In this document: in pieces, positions 56,468-64,000 of the stretch
Numbering within the stretch: position 1 is the first letter of the stretch
How the letters are laid out: each line of letters opens with the position of its first letter
Origin: Pseudomonas kilonensis
GTDB lineage: Bacteria > Pseudomonadota > Gammaproteobacteria > Pseudomonadales > Pseudomonadaceae
DNA: 64,000 nt
NCBI RefSeq assembly: GCF_001269885.1
Contig: NZ_LHVH01000017.1
Location: 62,001 to 126,000 of the forward strand
Direction: 5' to 3'
Made by a program: the position numbers and the translations under genes
Notes under the pieces: generated by a model
Seen by the model: only the letters and a program-made list of their open reading frames with translations
Told to the model about the DNA's origin: nothing
The model's database searches: none

Positions 56468-56971
56468 ATGGCCAAAGAAGGCTCGATCGCCCCGAAGGAA
56501 CGCATCAACGTCACCTTCAAACCTGCCACCGGCGGTGCCCAGGAAGAAATTGAACTGCCGTTGAAACTATTGGCGATCGGTGATTACACCCACCGCAGGG
56601 ATGAACGCAAGATCGAGGACCGCAAGCCGATTGGCATCGACAAGATGACCTTCGACGAAGTGTTGGCCAAGCAAGAGCTGAACCTGACCCTGAGCGTACC
56701 GAATCGTCTCCAGGAAGAAAGCGAAACTGAAGAGTTGGCAGTACAGCTGCGTGTGAACTCGATGAAGGATTTCAACCCGGCGAGCCTGGTCGAGCAGGTG
56801 CCGGAGCTCAGCAAATTGATGGAGCTGCGCGATGCCCTGGTGGCGCTCAAAGGGCCATTGGGTAACGCGCCGGCGTTTCGCAAGGCCATCGAAGGCGTAC
56901 TCGGCAATGACGAGTCCCGCCGCCGCGTACTGGATGAGCTGGGTCTGAACACCACAGCGAAGAACGCTTGA
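56468..56971 (+). CDS. tssB: T6SS contractile sheath small subunit TssB
   Basis: 167 aa, family length. APKERINVTFKPATGGAQEE start, GDYTHRRDERKIEDRKPIGIDK block. It forms heterodimers with TssC in the contractile sheath. Perfect AAGGAG before the ATG, 32 bp after tssA and 25 bp before tssC. Confidence 0.96.
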   Translation: MAKEGSIAPKERINVTFKPATGGAQEEIELPLKLLAIGDYTHRRDERKIEDRKPIGIDKMTFDEVLAKQELNLTLSVPNRLQEESETEELAVQLRVNSMKDFNPASLVEQVPELSKLMELRDALVALKGPLGNAPAFRKAIEGVLGNDESRRRVLDELGLNTTAKNA

Positions 56972-56996
56972 TTCTTTCAGCCAAGGAAGCCGAAAC

Positions 56997-58472
56997 ATGA
57001 GTACCCATGCCGTACAGCAGCAAAGCCAGGACAACGCTGATTACAGCATTCTTGAGAGCATCATCGCCCAGACTCGCCTGACCCCGGACGATGACGCCTA
57101 CGACATTGCCAGGCGAGGCGTATCTGCGTTCATCGAAGAGTTGCTCAAACCGCAAAACAGCGGCGAGCCGGTCAAGAAGGCCATGGTCGACCGCATGATC
57201 GCCGAGATCGACGCCAAGCTCAGTCGCCAGGTGGACGAAATCCTCCACCACCCACAATTCCAGGCCCTGGAGTCGGCATGGCGCGGTTTGCAGTTGCTGG
57301 TGGACCGCACCAACTTCCGCGAAAACATCAAGATAGAAATGCTCAACGTCTCCAAGGACGATTTGCTGGACGACTTCGAGGATTCGCCAGAAGTCATGCA
57401 GTCAGGCCTGTACAAACATATCTACACCGCTGAATACGGGCAGTTCGGTGGGCAGCCGGTGGGTGCGGTCATCGCTAACTACTTCATGTCGCCAAGCTCG
57501 CCGGACGTGAAGTTGATGCAGTACGTGTCCAGTGTCGCCTGCATGTCCCATGCGCCGTTCATCGCCGCAGCCGGTCCGAAATTCTTTGGCCTGGAAAGCT
57601 TTACTGACCTGCCGGACCTCAAGGACCTGAAGGACCACTTCGAAGGTCCGCAATTCGCCAAGTGGCAGAGCTTTCGTCAATCGGAAGATGCTCGCTATTT
57701 TGGTCTGACCGTACCGCGCTTCCTGTTGCGCAACCCCTACGATCCGCAAGAGAACCCGGTCAAGTCATTCGTCTACAAGGAAACCGTAGCCAACAGCCAC
57801 GAGCACTACCTGTGGGGCAACACGGCATACGCGTTCGGTACAAGGCTGACCGACAGCTTTGCCAAATTCCGCTGGTGCCCGAACATCGTCGGCCCTCAAA
57901 GCGGTGGCGCGGTTGAAGACCTGCCGTTGCACCACTTCGAAAGCATGGGTGAGATCGAAACCAAGATCCCGACCGAAGTGCTGGTGTCCGACCGACGCGA
58001 GTACGAATTGGCCGAGGAAGGCTTCATCTCCCTGACCATGCGCAAAGGCAGTGACAACGCCGCGTTCTTCTCCGCCAGTTCCGTGCAGAAGCCGAAATTT
58101 TTTGGTAACGGTGCCGAGGACAAGCATGCCGAGCTGAACTACAAGCTTGGCACTCAGTTGCCCTACATGATGATCGTCAATCGACTGGCTCACTACTTGA
58201 AGGTTCTGCAGCGCGAGCAATTGGGGTCATGGAAGGAGCGCACGGATCTGGAGCGTGAACTCAACAATTGGATTCGCCAATACGTTGCCGACCAGGAGAA
58301 CCCGAGTGCCGAAGTTCGTGGCCGCCGTCCGCTGCGCGCAGCGAAGATCATTGTCAGCGACGTTGAAGGTGAGCCGGGTTGGTATCGCGTAGGGCTGAAC
58401 GTACGGCCTCACTTCAAGTACATGGGGGCCGATTTCACGCTGTCGTTGGTTGGCAAGCTGGACAAGGTGTAG
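56997..58472 (+). CDS. tssC: T6SS contractile sheath large subunit TssC
   Basis: 491 aa. VipB family: FQALESAWRGLQLLVDRTNFRENI at about 83-106, PVGAVIANYFMSPSSPDVKLM, FIAAAGPKFFGLESF, and a conserved C-terminus (VGLNVRPHFKYMGADFTLSLVGKLDK). AAGGA Shine-Dalgarno. Confidence 0.96.
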   Translation: MSTHAVQQQSQDNADYSILESIIAQTRLTPDDDAYDIARRGVSAFIEELLKPQNSGEPVKKAMVDRMIAEIDAKLSRQVDEILHHPQFQALESAWRGLQLLVDRTNFRENIKIEMLNVSKDDLLDDFEDSPEVMQSGLYKHIYTAEYGQFGGQPVGAVIANYFMSPSSPDVKLMQYVSSVACMSHAPFIAAAGPKFFGLESFTDLPDLKDLKDHFEGPQFAKWQSFRQSEDARYFGLTVPRFLLRNPYDPQENPVKSFVYKETVANSHEHYLWGNTAYAFGTRLTDSFAKFRWCPNIVGPQSGGAVEDLPLHHFESMGEIETKIPTEVLVSDRREYELAEEGFISLTMRKGSDNAAFFSASSVQKPKFFGNGAEDKHAELNYKLGTQLPYMMIVNRLAHYLKVLQREQLGSWKERTDLERELNNWIRQYVADQENPSAEVRGRRPLRAAKIIVSDVEGEPGWYRVGLNVRPHFKYMGADFTLSLVGKLDKV

Positions 58473-58480
58473 GCGCGCTC

Positions 58481-58891
58481 ATGATGTATGGCAGCCTTTT
58501 CGAGCGCCTGGCCGGTGATTCAGAAAAGCGCGCGGGTTTGAGCCGTGAGATGTGTGTCGTGACATCGGTGGCTGCGCATCTGGCCAAGATGCTCAGCACC
58601 CGGGCGGGTAGCGTGCAGACGCTATCCGATTATGGGCTACCGGATCTCAATGACATGCGCTTGAGCCTGCACGACGCAGGGAGCCAGGCCCGCAAGGCGA
58701 TCGAGGCGTTCATCAAGGCCTACGAGCCACGCCTCAGGAATGTCTGTGTCGTTTCAATACCAAACCATGCCGATCCGCTTCGCCTGTCCTTCAGCATCGA
58801 CGCTTTGCTGGATGTGGAGGGGGTCAGGCGACAGGTCAGTTTTTCCGCGTGCCTGGACGGCAGCGGTCAGGTCAAGGTCAGACAAGGATAG
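58481..58891 (+). CDS. tssE: T6SS baseplate protein TssE (gp25-like)
   Basis: 136 aa. Starts MMYGSLFERLAGDSE, with the gp25 pattern SVAAHLAKMLSTRAGSVQTLSDYGLPDLNDM followed by the IEAFIKAYEPRLRNVCV core. Eight bp after tssC, no strong Shine-Dalgarno, so it may be translated by coupling. Two adjacent ATGs (58481, 58484) are possible starts. Confidence 0.93.
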   Translation: MMYGSLFERLAGDSEKRAGLSREMCVVTSVAAHLAKMLSTRAGSVQTLSDYGLPDLNDMRLSLHDAGSQARKAIEAFIKAYEPRLRNVCVVSIPNHADPLRLSFSIDALLDVEGVRRQVSFSACLDGSGQVKVRQG

Positions 58892-58897
58892 CCATAC

Positions 58898-60685
58898 ATG
58901 TCGTTCAATCATTACTACCAGAGCGAGCTGACGGCGCTCCGTCAGCTGGGCCGGCGTTTCTCCGAGCGTAACCCGGCGTTGGCCCCCTTTCTGGGGCAGG
59001 CCGGACGGGATCCGGATGTGGAGCGGCTGCTGGAGGGGTTTGCATTCCTGACCGGGCGGCTGCGCCAGAAGCTCGATGACCAATTGCCGGAGCTGAGCCA
59101 TTCGCTGATGCAGCTGTTGTGGCCGAACTACATGCGGCCGTTGCCGGCCTTCAGCATCTTGCAGTTCGATCCACTACAGCGGTCCGGCCCCGCACTGCGG
59201 GTGGAGCGTGATACGCCGGTCGAAAGCAAGCCTGTGCAGCAGGTGCGTTGCCGTTTCCTGACGTGTTACTCAACCGAGGTGCTGGCGCTTGATCTGACCA
59301 GGTTGAGTTATTCAGTGAAAGGGGATGGGTCGCTGTTGAGCCTGCGCCTGGAAATGTGTTGCGACGGTCATCTGGGCGAACTGCAACTGAGCCAATTGCG
59401 TCTGCACTTGACCGGCGAGCGTTACATCAGCCAGATGCTCTATCTCAGTCTCTTGCGCAACCTTGAAGGTATCGAGCTGATCCCGCTGGACGGCTCCGGC
59501 GATGCCCTGCGGGCTGCAGATGGCAGCCCCATGATGTTCAGGGTCCCGGCCGATCGTGTCCAGCCGGTAGGGTTTGCCGAAGAGGAAGCGCTGATCCCGT
59601 ATCCGCTGAATACTTTTCGCGGCTATCGCTACCTGCAGGAATACTTCGCCTTCCAGGACAAGTTCCTGTTCGTCGACGTCAATGGCCTGGACGTGATCAA
59701 CGCTGCTCCGCGTGGCAGCGTCGAACAGATGCGGGGCCTGGAACTGCGCTTCGATATTGGCAAAAGCGGTATCCAGCGGACGCGCCCGACACTGGACAAC
59801 ATAAAGCTTCACTGCACGCCGATCGTCAATCTGTTCAAGCATGATGCCCAGCCAATCCGCCTGGACAGCAAACAGGACGAATACCTGTTGCTGCCGGCCG
59901 ATTATGACCAGGAGCACTGCGGCGTGTTCTCGGTCGAAAGCGTCACCGGCTGGAACCCCGGCGGCCTGGGTTATCAGGCCTATGTGCCGTTCGAATCCTT
60001 CGAGCACGATTCAAGCTTCGATGTGGCCCACAGCCGACCCTACTACAGCGTTCGTCAGCGCCCTTCATTGCTGCACGGTGGCCTGGATACCTGCCTGGGC
60101 TTCGGTACCCGGCACTCTCACCCCCATGAAACCCTGTCGATCGAGTTGATGTGCACCAACCAGAACCTGCCGCGCCAGCTCAAGCCGGGTGACATCGACC
60201 AGCCCGGTGAAAAAAGCCCTGAGGCGCTGAGTTTCCGCAACATCGGGCCGGTCACCTCGAGCTTCGCTCCCCCGCTCAATCGCGATTTCCTCTGGAAGCT
60301 GGTCAGCAACATGTCACTCAACTACCTGTCGCTGGCGGACGTCAATGCGCTCAAGGTGATTCTCGAAACCTATGATTTTCCGCGCTACTACGACGAGCAG
60401 ACAGAGAAGGTCAGCAAGCGTTTGCTGGACGGGCTCAAGTCGATCAGGCACCAGCATGTCGACCGCCTGCATCGAGGCTTGCCGGTTCGTGGCTTGCGCA
60501 CCGAACTGACCATCGACCCCCAGGGATACATCGGCGAGGGCGACCTGTTCGTCTTCGCTTCGGTTCTCAACGAATTCTTCGCGCTTTATGCCAGCCTCAA
60601 TTCGTACCACGAACTGCGGGTGAACAGCACACAAGGAGAGGTCTATCAATGGACACCCCGCATGGGCCAGCAGCCGCTTCTATAA
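58898..60685 (+). CDS. tssF: T6SS baseplate protein TssF
   Basis: 595 aa. VasA/ImpG family: YYQSELTALRQLGRRFSERNPALAPFLG start, then PDVERLLEGFAFLTGRLRQKLDDQLPEL and the wedge-forming middle. It overlaps tssG by 37 bp. Confidence 0.95.
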   Translation: MSFNHYYQSELTALRQLGRRFSERNPALAPFLGQAGRDPDVERLLEGFAFLTGRLRQKLDDQLPELSHSLMQLLWPNYMRPLPAFSILQFDPLQRSGPALRVERDTPVESKPVQQVRCRFLTCYSTEVLALDLTRLSYSVKGDGSLLSLRLEMCCDGHLGELQLSQLRLHLTGERYISQMLYLSLLRNLEGIELIPLDGSGDALRAADGSPMMFRVPADRVQPVGFAEEEALIPYPLNTFRGYRYLQEYFAFQDKFLFVDVNGLDVINAAPRGSVEQMRGLELRFDIGKSGIQRTRPTLDNIKLHCTPIVNLFKHDAQPIRLDSKQDEYLLLPADYDQEHCGVFSVESVTGWNPGGLGYQAYVPFESFEHDSSFDVAHSRPYYSVRQRPSLLHGGLDTCLGFGTRHSHPHETLSIELMCTNQNLPRQLKPGDIDQPGEKSPEALSFRNIGPVTSSFAPPLNRDFLWKLVSNMSLNYLSLADVNALKVILETYDFPRYYDEQTEKVSKRLLDGLKSIRHQHVDRLHRGLPVRGLRTELTIDPQGYIGEGDLFVFASVLNEFFALYASLNSYHELRVNSTQGEVYQWTPRMGQQPLL

Positions 60686-61653
60686 GCGGGCTGACGCGAG
60701 GGATACGCGAGTACTCGCTATTTCAGGCCGTGTTGTTGGTCGTTGATCGGCTGCGCGAGGCTCACCCAGACCTGGATGATGAGGCGCTGTATGACCGGCT
60801 GGAGTTCCAGGCCAACCCAAGCCTGGGGTTCCCCGCCAGCGACATCGATCGTGTGGAGTTTTTCGAAGAGCACGGCCAGGTGCGAGCGCGGCTGAGCATG
60901 AACCTGATCAGCCTGGTAGGGGCAGGGTCGCCGCTACCGGCGTTCTATGGTGAGCAGGCCCTGGGGGAGGAGGATGGCAATCCGACGCGCGACTTCCTCG
61001 ACGTCTTCCACCACCGTCTTCAACGGCTGATGCTGCCGATCTGGCGCAAGTATCGCTACTGCGCAAGTTTTCAGAGCGGAGCTAAAGACCCGTTTTCCGA
61101 GCAGTTGTTTGCGCTGATCGGCCTGGGCGGCGACGACATTCGCAAGGCCAGTCAACTGAACTGGAAGCGTCTGCTGCCGTATCTGGGACTGCTGAGTCTT
61201 CGTGCTCATTCGGCAGCTCTGATCGAGGCCGTGCTGCGTTATTACTTCAAGCACGCCGAACTGAACCTTGAGCAGTGCATCGAGCGGCGCGTGGAGATCC
61301 TTGGCGAACAGCGCAATCGCCTGGGGAGCGCCAATAGCCTGCTGAGCCAAGACCTGGTGCTGGGTGAACAGGTGCGTGACCGCAGCGGTAAGTTCCGGAT
61401 CCATATCAGCGAACTGGACTGGCAGCGTTTTCACGAATTCCTGCCCATCGGCATCGGTTACCAGCCGTTGTGCTCGCTGGTGCGATTCACCCTGCGTGAT
61501 CCCCTCGAATATGACATTCGCCTGGTCCTGCGCCGGCAGGACATTCGTGAGCTGTGCATTGGAGAACAGAACATCTGCCGCCTGGGATGGACCAGTTGGT
61601 TGGGGCACGAGCGCGCCGATGGCGTGGTGACCCTCGGCAGCAAAATTCATTAG
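60649..61653 (+). CDS. tssG: T6SS baseplate protein TssG
   Basis: 334 aa. VasB/ImpH family: YSLFQAVLLVVDRLREAHPDLDD, then FQANPSLGFPASDIDRVEF. The second half has LLSLRAHSAALIEAVLRYYF. AAGGAG lies within the end of tssF, consistent with the 37-bp overlap. Confidence 0.94.
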   Translation: MDTPHGPAAASISGLTRGIREYSLFQAVLLVVDRLREAHPDLDDEALYDRLEFQANPSLGFPASDIDRVEFFEEHGQVRARLSMNLISLVGAGSPLPAFYGEQALGEEDGNPTRDFLDVFHHRLQRLMLPIWRKYRYCASFQSGAKDPFSEQLFALIGLGGDDIRKASQLNWKRLLPYLGLLSLRAHSAALIEAVLRYYFKHAELNLEQCIERRVEILGEQRNRLGSANSLLSQDLVLGEQVRDRSGKFRIHISELDWQRFHEFLPIGIGYQPLCSLVRFTLRDPLEYDIRLVLRRQDIRELCIGEQNICRLGWTSWLGHERADGVVTLGSKIH

Positions 61654-61664
61654 GAATGAATGAC

Positions 61665-64000
61665 ATGATCAACGTAGACCTTCAGCAACTGATCCAGGCG
61701 TTGGACGACGAAACCAGAAGCGATCTGGAGCGCTCGGCCGAGCGATGCGTCGCCCGTGGCGCAGACAAAGTCCTGGTGGAAGACTTGATGCTGGGCTTGC
61801 TGGAACGTCCGCAGGGGCTGCTCGCGCGAGCCTTGCAGGATGCCCAGGTAAGCGCAGGTGAACTGAGCGCTGCGCTGCAACCACGGATGGGACACAGCGC
61901 TTCGCGCAACCCGGTATTCGCCCCGGAGCTGGTGCAATGGTTGCAGGATGCACTGCTGGTGGCCAATCTCGAGCTGGGCTGCAGCCAGGTCGGACAAGCC
62001 GCGTTGATCCTGGCATTGCTGCGCAACCCGCTTCGCTATGCAGGGAGTGCTTACCAGGCGCTGCTCACCCGACTGAACGTCGATCGGTTGAAAGATTTCG
62101 CCTTGTCGCAACAGACCCACCCTGTCGCCGATCACTCCGCCAAGCCGGGCGACTCCCTGCTGGCGCGCTTTACCCATGACCTGACCCGGCAGGCTCGTGA
62201 AGGTCAACTCGACCCGGTGCTTTGTCGCGACGGTGAAATCAGGCAGATGATCGATATCCTCGTTCGTCGCCGCAAAAACAATCCAATCGTGGTCGGTGAA
62301 GCAGGGGTGGGCAAGACCGCCATCGTCGAGGGGCTGGCGTTGCGCATCGCCGTCGGAGAAGTACCGTCAGTGCTCGAAGGCGTCGAGCTGCTTTCGCTGG
62401 ATATGGGGCTCCTGCAGGCCGGGGCCAGCATAAAAGGTGAATTCGAACGTCGTCTCAAAGGGGTGATCGACGAGGTCAAGGCTTCGCCAAAGTCCATCAT
62501 CCTGTTCATCGATGAGGCTCACACCTTGATTGGCGCGGGTGGCAACGCCGGGGGCGCCGATGCGGCCAACCTGCTCAAGCCGGCCTTGGCCCGGGGCGAG
62601 CTGCGTACTATCGCGGCCACCACCTGGGCCGAGTACAAAAAATATTTTGAAAAAGACCCGGCCCTGGCCCGTCGTTTCCAACCGGTGCAATTGCACGAGC
62701 CGACCGTCAGTGAGGCAGTGACCATCCTGCGTGGCCTGGCCCGGGTCTACGAGAACAGTCACGGCATTTACCTGCGTGATGATGCGGTGGTCGCGGCGGC
62801 GCAATTGTCGGCTCGCTACCTGGCTGGTCGTCAGTTGCCAGACAAGGCTGTGGATGTGTTGGACACTGCCTGCGCCCGCGTGCGCATCAGCCTGGCCGCT
62901 GCGCCGCACAGCCTGGAGCGGTTGCGCGGCGAGTTGGCCGAAGGCAAGCGCCAGCGCCAAGCGCTTCGTCGTGATGCGCAGGCCGGCCTATCGATTGATC
63001 TTCAGGCGCTGGAAGCGCTGGAGGTACGCCTGGAGGCTACCGAAGACGAGCGCCGAACGCTGGAAATCCAATGGACCGAGCAACGCATTCTTGCGGAACG
63101 CCTGTTGTCGCTTCGTCAGCAATTGGCCAAGGCACGGAAAGCCTCGGTGGATCACCCCCTCAGCGTCGAAGCACTGGAAGCGGCGTTGCATGAAACACAC
63201 GGCACGTTGGTGGCTGCGCAAGTCCAGGCGCGCCTGGTCAGCTTCGAAGTTTGCCCGCGACTGGTAGCCGAGGTCATCAGTGCCTGGACCGGTGTGCCGC
63301 TGGCACAACTGGCGCGAGAGCACAATTTGAAAGTCGCCAGTTTCGCGACGGACCTGCGTGCTCGTATTCGTGGTCAGGAGCCGGCTGTACAGGCGCTTGA
63401 CCGTGCGATGCGTGCCGCCGCCGCAGGCCTGAACAAACCCGACGCTCCGGTGGGCGTGTTTCTGTTGGTAGGGCCCAGTGGCGTCGGCAAGACCGAGACG
63501 GCGCATGCCCTGGCCGACCTGCTCTATGGCGGCGATCGTTTTATCACCACGCTCAACATGGCCGAATTCCAGGAGAAACATACGGTTTCCCGGCTGATTG
63601 GCGCGCCGCCGGGCTACGTCGGTTTTGGCGAAGGCGGCATGCTCACCGAAGCCGTGCGGCAAAAGCCCTATTCAGTGGTGCTGCTCGATGAGGTCGAAAA
63701 GGCCGACCCGGATGTGTTGAATCTTTTCTACCAGATATTCGACAAGGGCTTGGCCAACGACGGAGAAGGGCGGGAGATTGATTTTCGCAACACCCTGATC
63801 CTGATGACGTCGAACCTGGGCAGCGAACGCATCAACGTGTTGTGCGAAAACGGCGCCAAACCAAGTGCCGAATGCCTTGAAGAATCCATTCGCCCAATAC
63901 TCAGTCAACATTTCAAGCCCGCGCTGTTGGCGCGCATGTGCGTGGTGCCGTACTACCCGGTCAACGGGCCGGTGTTACGTGAACTGGTGGAAGTCAAACT
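61665..64000 (+). CDS. clpV: T6SS sheath-recycling AAA+ ATPase TssH (ClpV), 3' end missing
   Basis: First 778 codons of a Hsp100 disaggregase that runs off the right edge. N-domain (INVDLQQLIQALDDETRSDLERSAERC), first AAA+ module with Walker A GEAGVGKTAIVEG and Walker B IILFIDEAHTLIGAGG, a middle coiled-coil region, then a second module with GPSGVGKTETAHAL and VVLLDEVEKADPDVLNLF. It extracts contracted TssB/TssC sheath for reuse. TAGGAATGA precedes the ATG, 11 bp after tssG. Confidence 0.95.
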   Translation, partial: MINVDLQQLIQALDDETRSDLERSAERCVARGADKVLVEDLMLGLLERPQGLLARALQDAQVSAGELSAALQPRMGHSASRNPVFAPELVQWLQDALLVANLELGCSQVGQAALILALLRNPLRYAGSAYQALLTRLNVDRLKDFALSQQTHPVADHSAKPGDSLLARFTHDLTRQAREGQLDPVLCRDGEIRQMIDILVRRRKNNPIVVGEAGVGKTAIVEGLALRIAVGEVPSVLEGVELLSLDMGLLQAGASIKGEFERRLKGVIDEVKASPKSIILFIDEAHTLIGAGGNAGGADAANLLKPALARGELRTIAATTWAEYKKYFEKDPALARRFQPVQLHEPTVSEAVTILRGLARVYENSHGIYLRDDAVVAAAQLSARYLAGRQLPDKAVDVLDTACARVRISLAAAPHSLERLRGELAEGKRQRQALRRDAQAGLSIDLQALEALEVRLEATEDERRTLEIQWTEQRILAERLLSLRQQLAKARKASVDHPLSVEALEAALHETHGTLVAAQVQARLVSFEVCPRLVAEVISAWTGVPLAQLAREHNLKVASFATDLRARIRGQEPAVQALDRAMRAAAAGLNKPDAPVGVFLLVGPSGVGKTETAHALADLLYGGDRFITTLNMAEFQEKHTVSRLIGAPPGYVGFGEGGMLTEAVRQKPYSVVLLDEVEKADPDVLNLFYQIFDKGLANDGEGREIDFRNTLILMTSNLGSERINVLCENGAKPSAECLEESIRPILSQHFKPALLARMCVVPYYPVNGPVLRELVEVK

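Overview
The window looks like chromosome of a Pseudomonas of the fluorescens group. The evidence is high G+C coding sequence, pseudomonad gene orders (tim44-like/uvrD; RpiR regulator, PycR and two-subunit pyruvate carboxylase; aphA with a polyamine-binding protein), many REP/REPIN palindromes, and an H2-like type VI secretion (T6SS) cluster. No rRNA, tRNA, insertion sequence or CRISPR array was seen.

Layout. 1-5035 is a zinc-limitation region: the start of a metal ABC transporter ATPase translationally coupled to zinc-independent GTP cyclohydrolase folE2, a small secreted protein, the COG0523 GTPase zigA, a DUF1826 gene, a Cys-rich periplasmic protein and a second CobW-like GTPase. Two copies of the same Zur-type palindrome (1213-1227, 1740-1754) sit at the two promoters. 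5048-16548 is mostly housekeeping: DUF3301, pdxY, an acyl-CoA thioesterase, a Kef-like antiporter, a SMI1/KNR4 protein, a Tim44-domain protein, uvrD, a PAS-GGDEF-EAL protein and a small orphan. 16990-22555 is the pyruvate carboxylase locus (RpiR-family regulator, pycR, pycA, pycB). 22619-24790 is an autotransporter. A small DUF3077/DUF6124-like gene and a long inverted repeat enclosing two REPINs follow. 26432-29096 holds an amino-acid ABC permease and binding protein divergent from a homocysteine S-methyltransferase.

29341-42844 is dominated by two very large toxin-like proteins (1769 and 1533 aa). They flank a MocR regulator divergent from a PaiB-like gene and two GNAT acetyltransferases. 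The 1769-aa protein carries an OTU-protease-like Cys motif with its candidate His motif placed before it, as in circularly permuted OTU enzymes. The MocR linker contains a 12-bp tandem repeat made of DnaA-box-like 9-mers.

42984-45127 is polyamine uptake and deacetylation (aphA). 45128-47768 is a small accessory patch of repeats, a bicistron of unknown function and a DUF6124 gene. 47769-54449 (minus strand) is a T6SS payload operon: vgrG, a DUF4123 adaptor, two nearly identical lipoproteins (probable immunity) and a GHSLGG lipase effector. Diverging from it, tssA-B-C-E-F-G-H (54879 to the window edge) encodes sheath, baseplate and recycling components. The lipase is probably loaded on VgrG by the DUF4123 chaperone, fired by this apparatus, and neutralised in the producer's periplasm by the lipoproteins.
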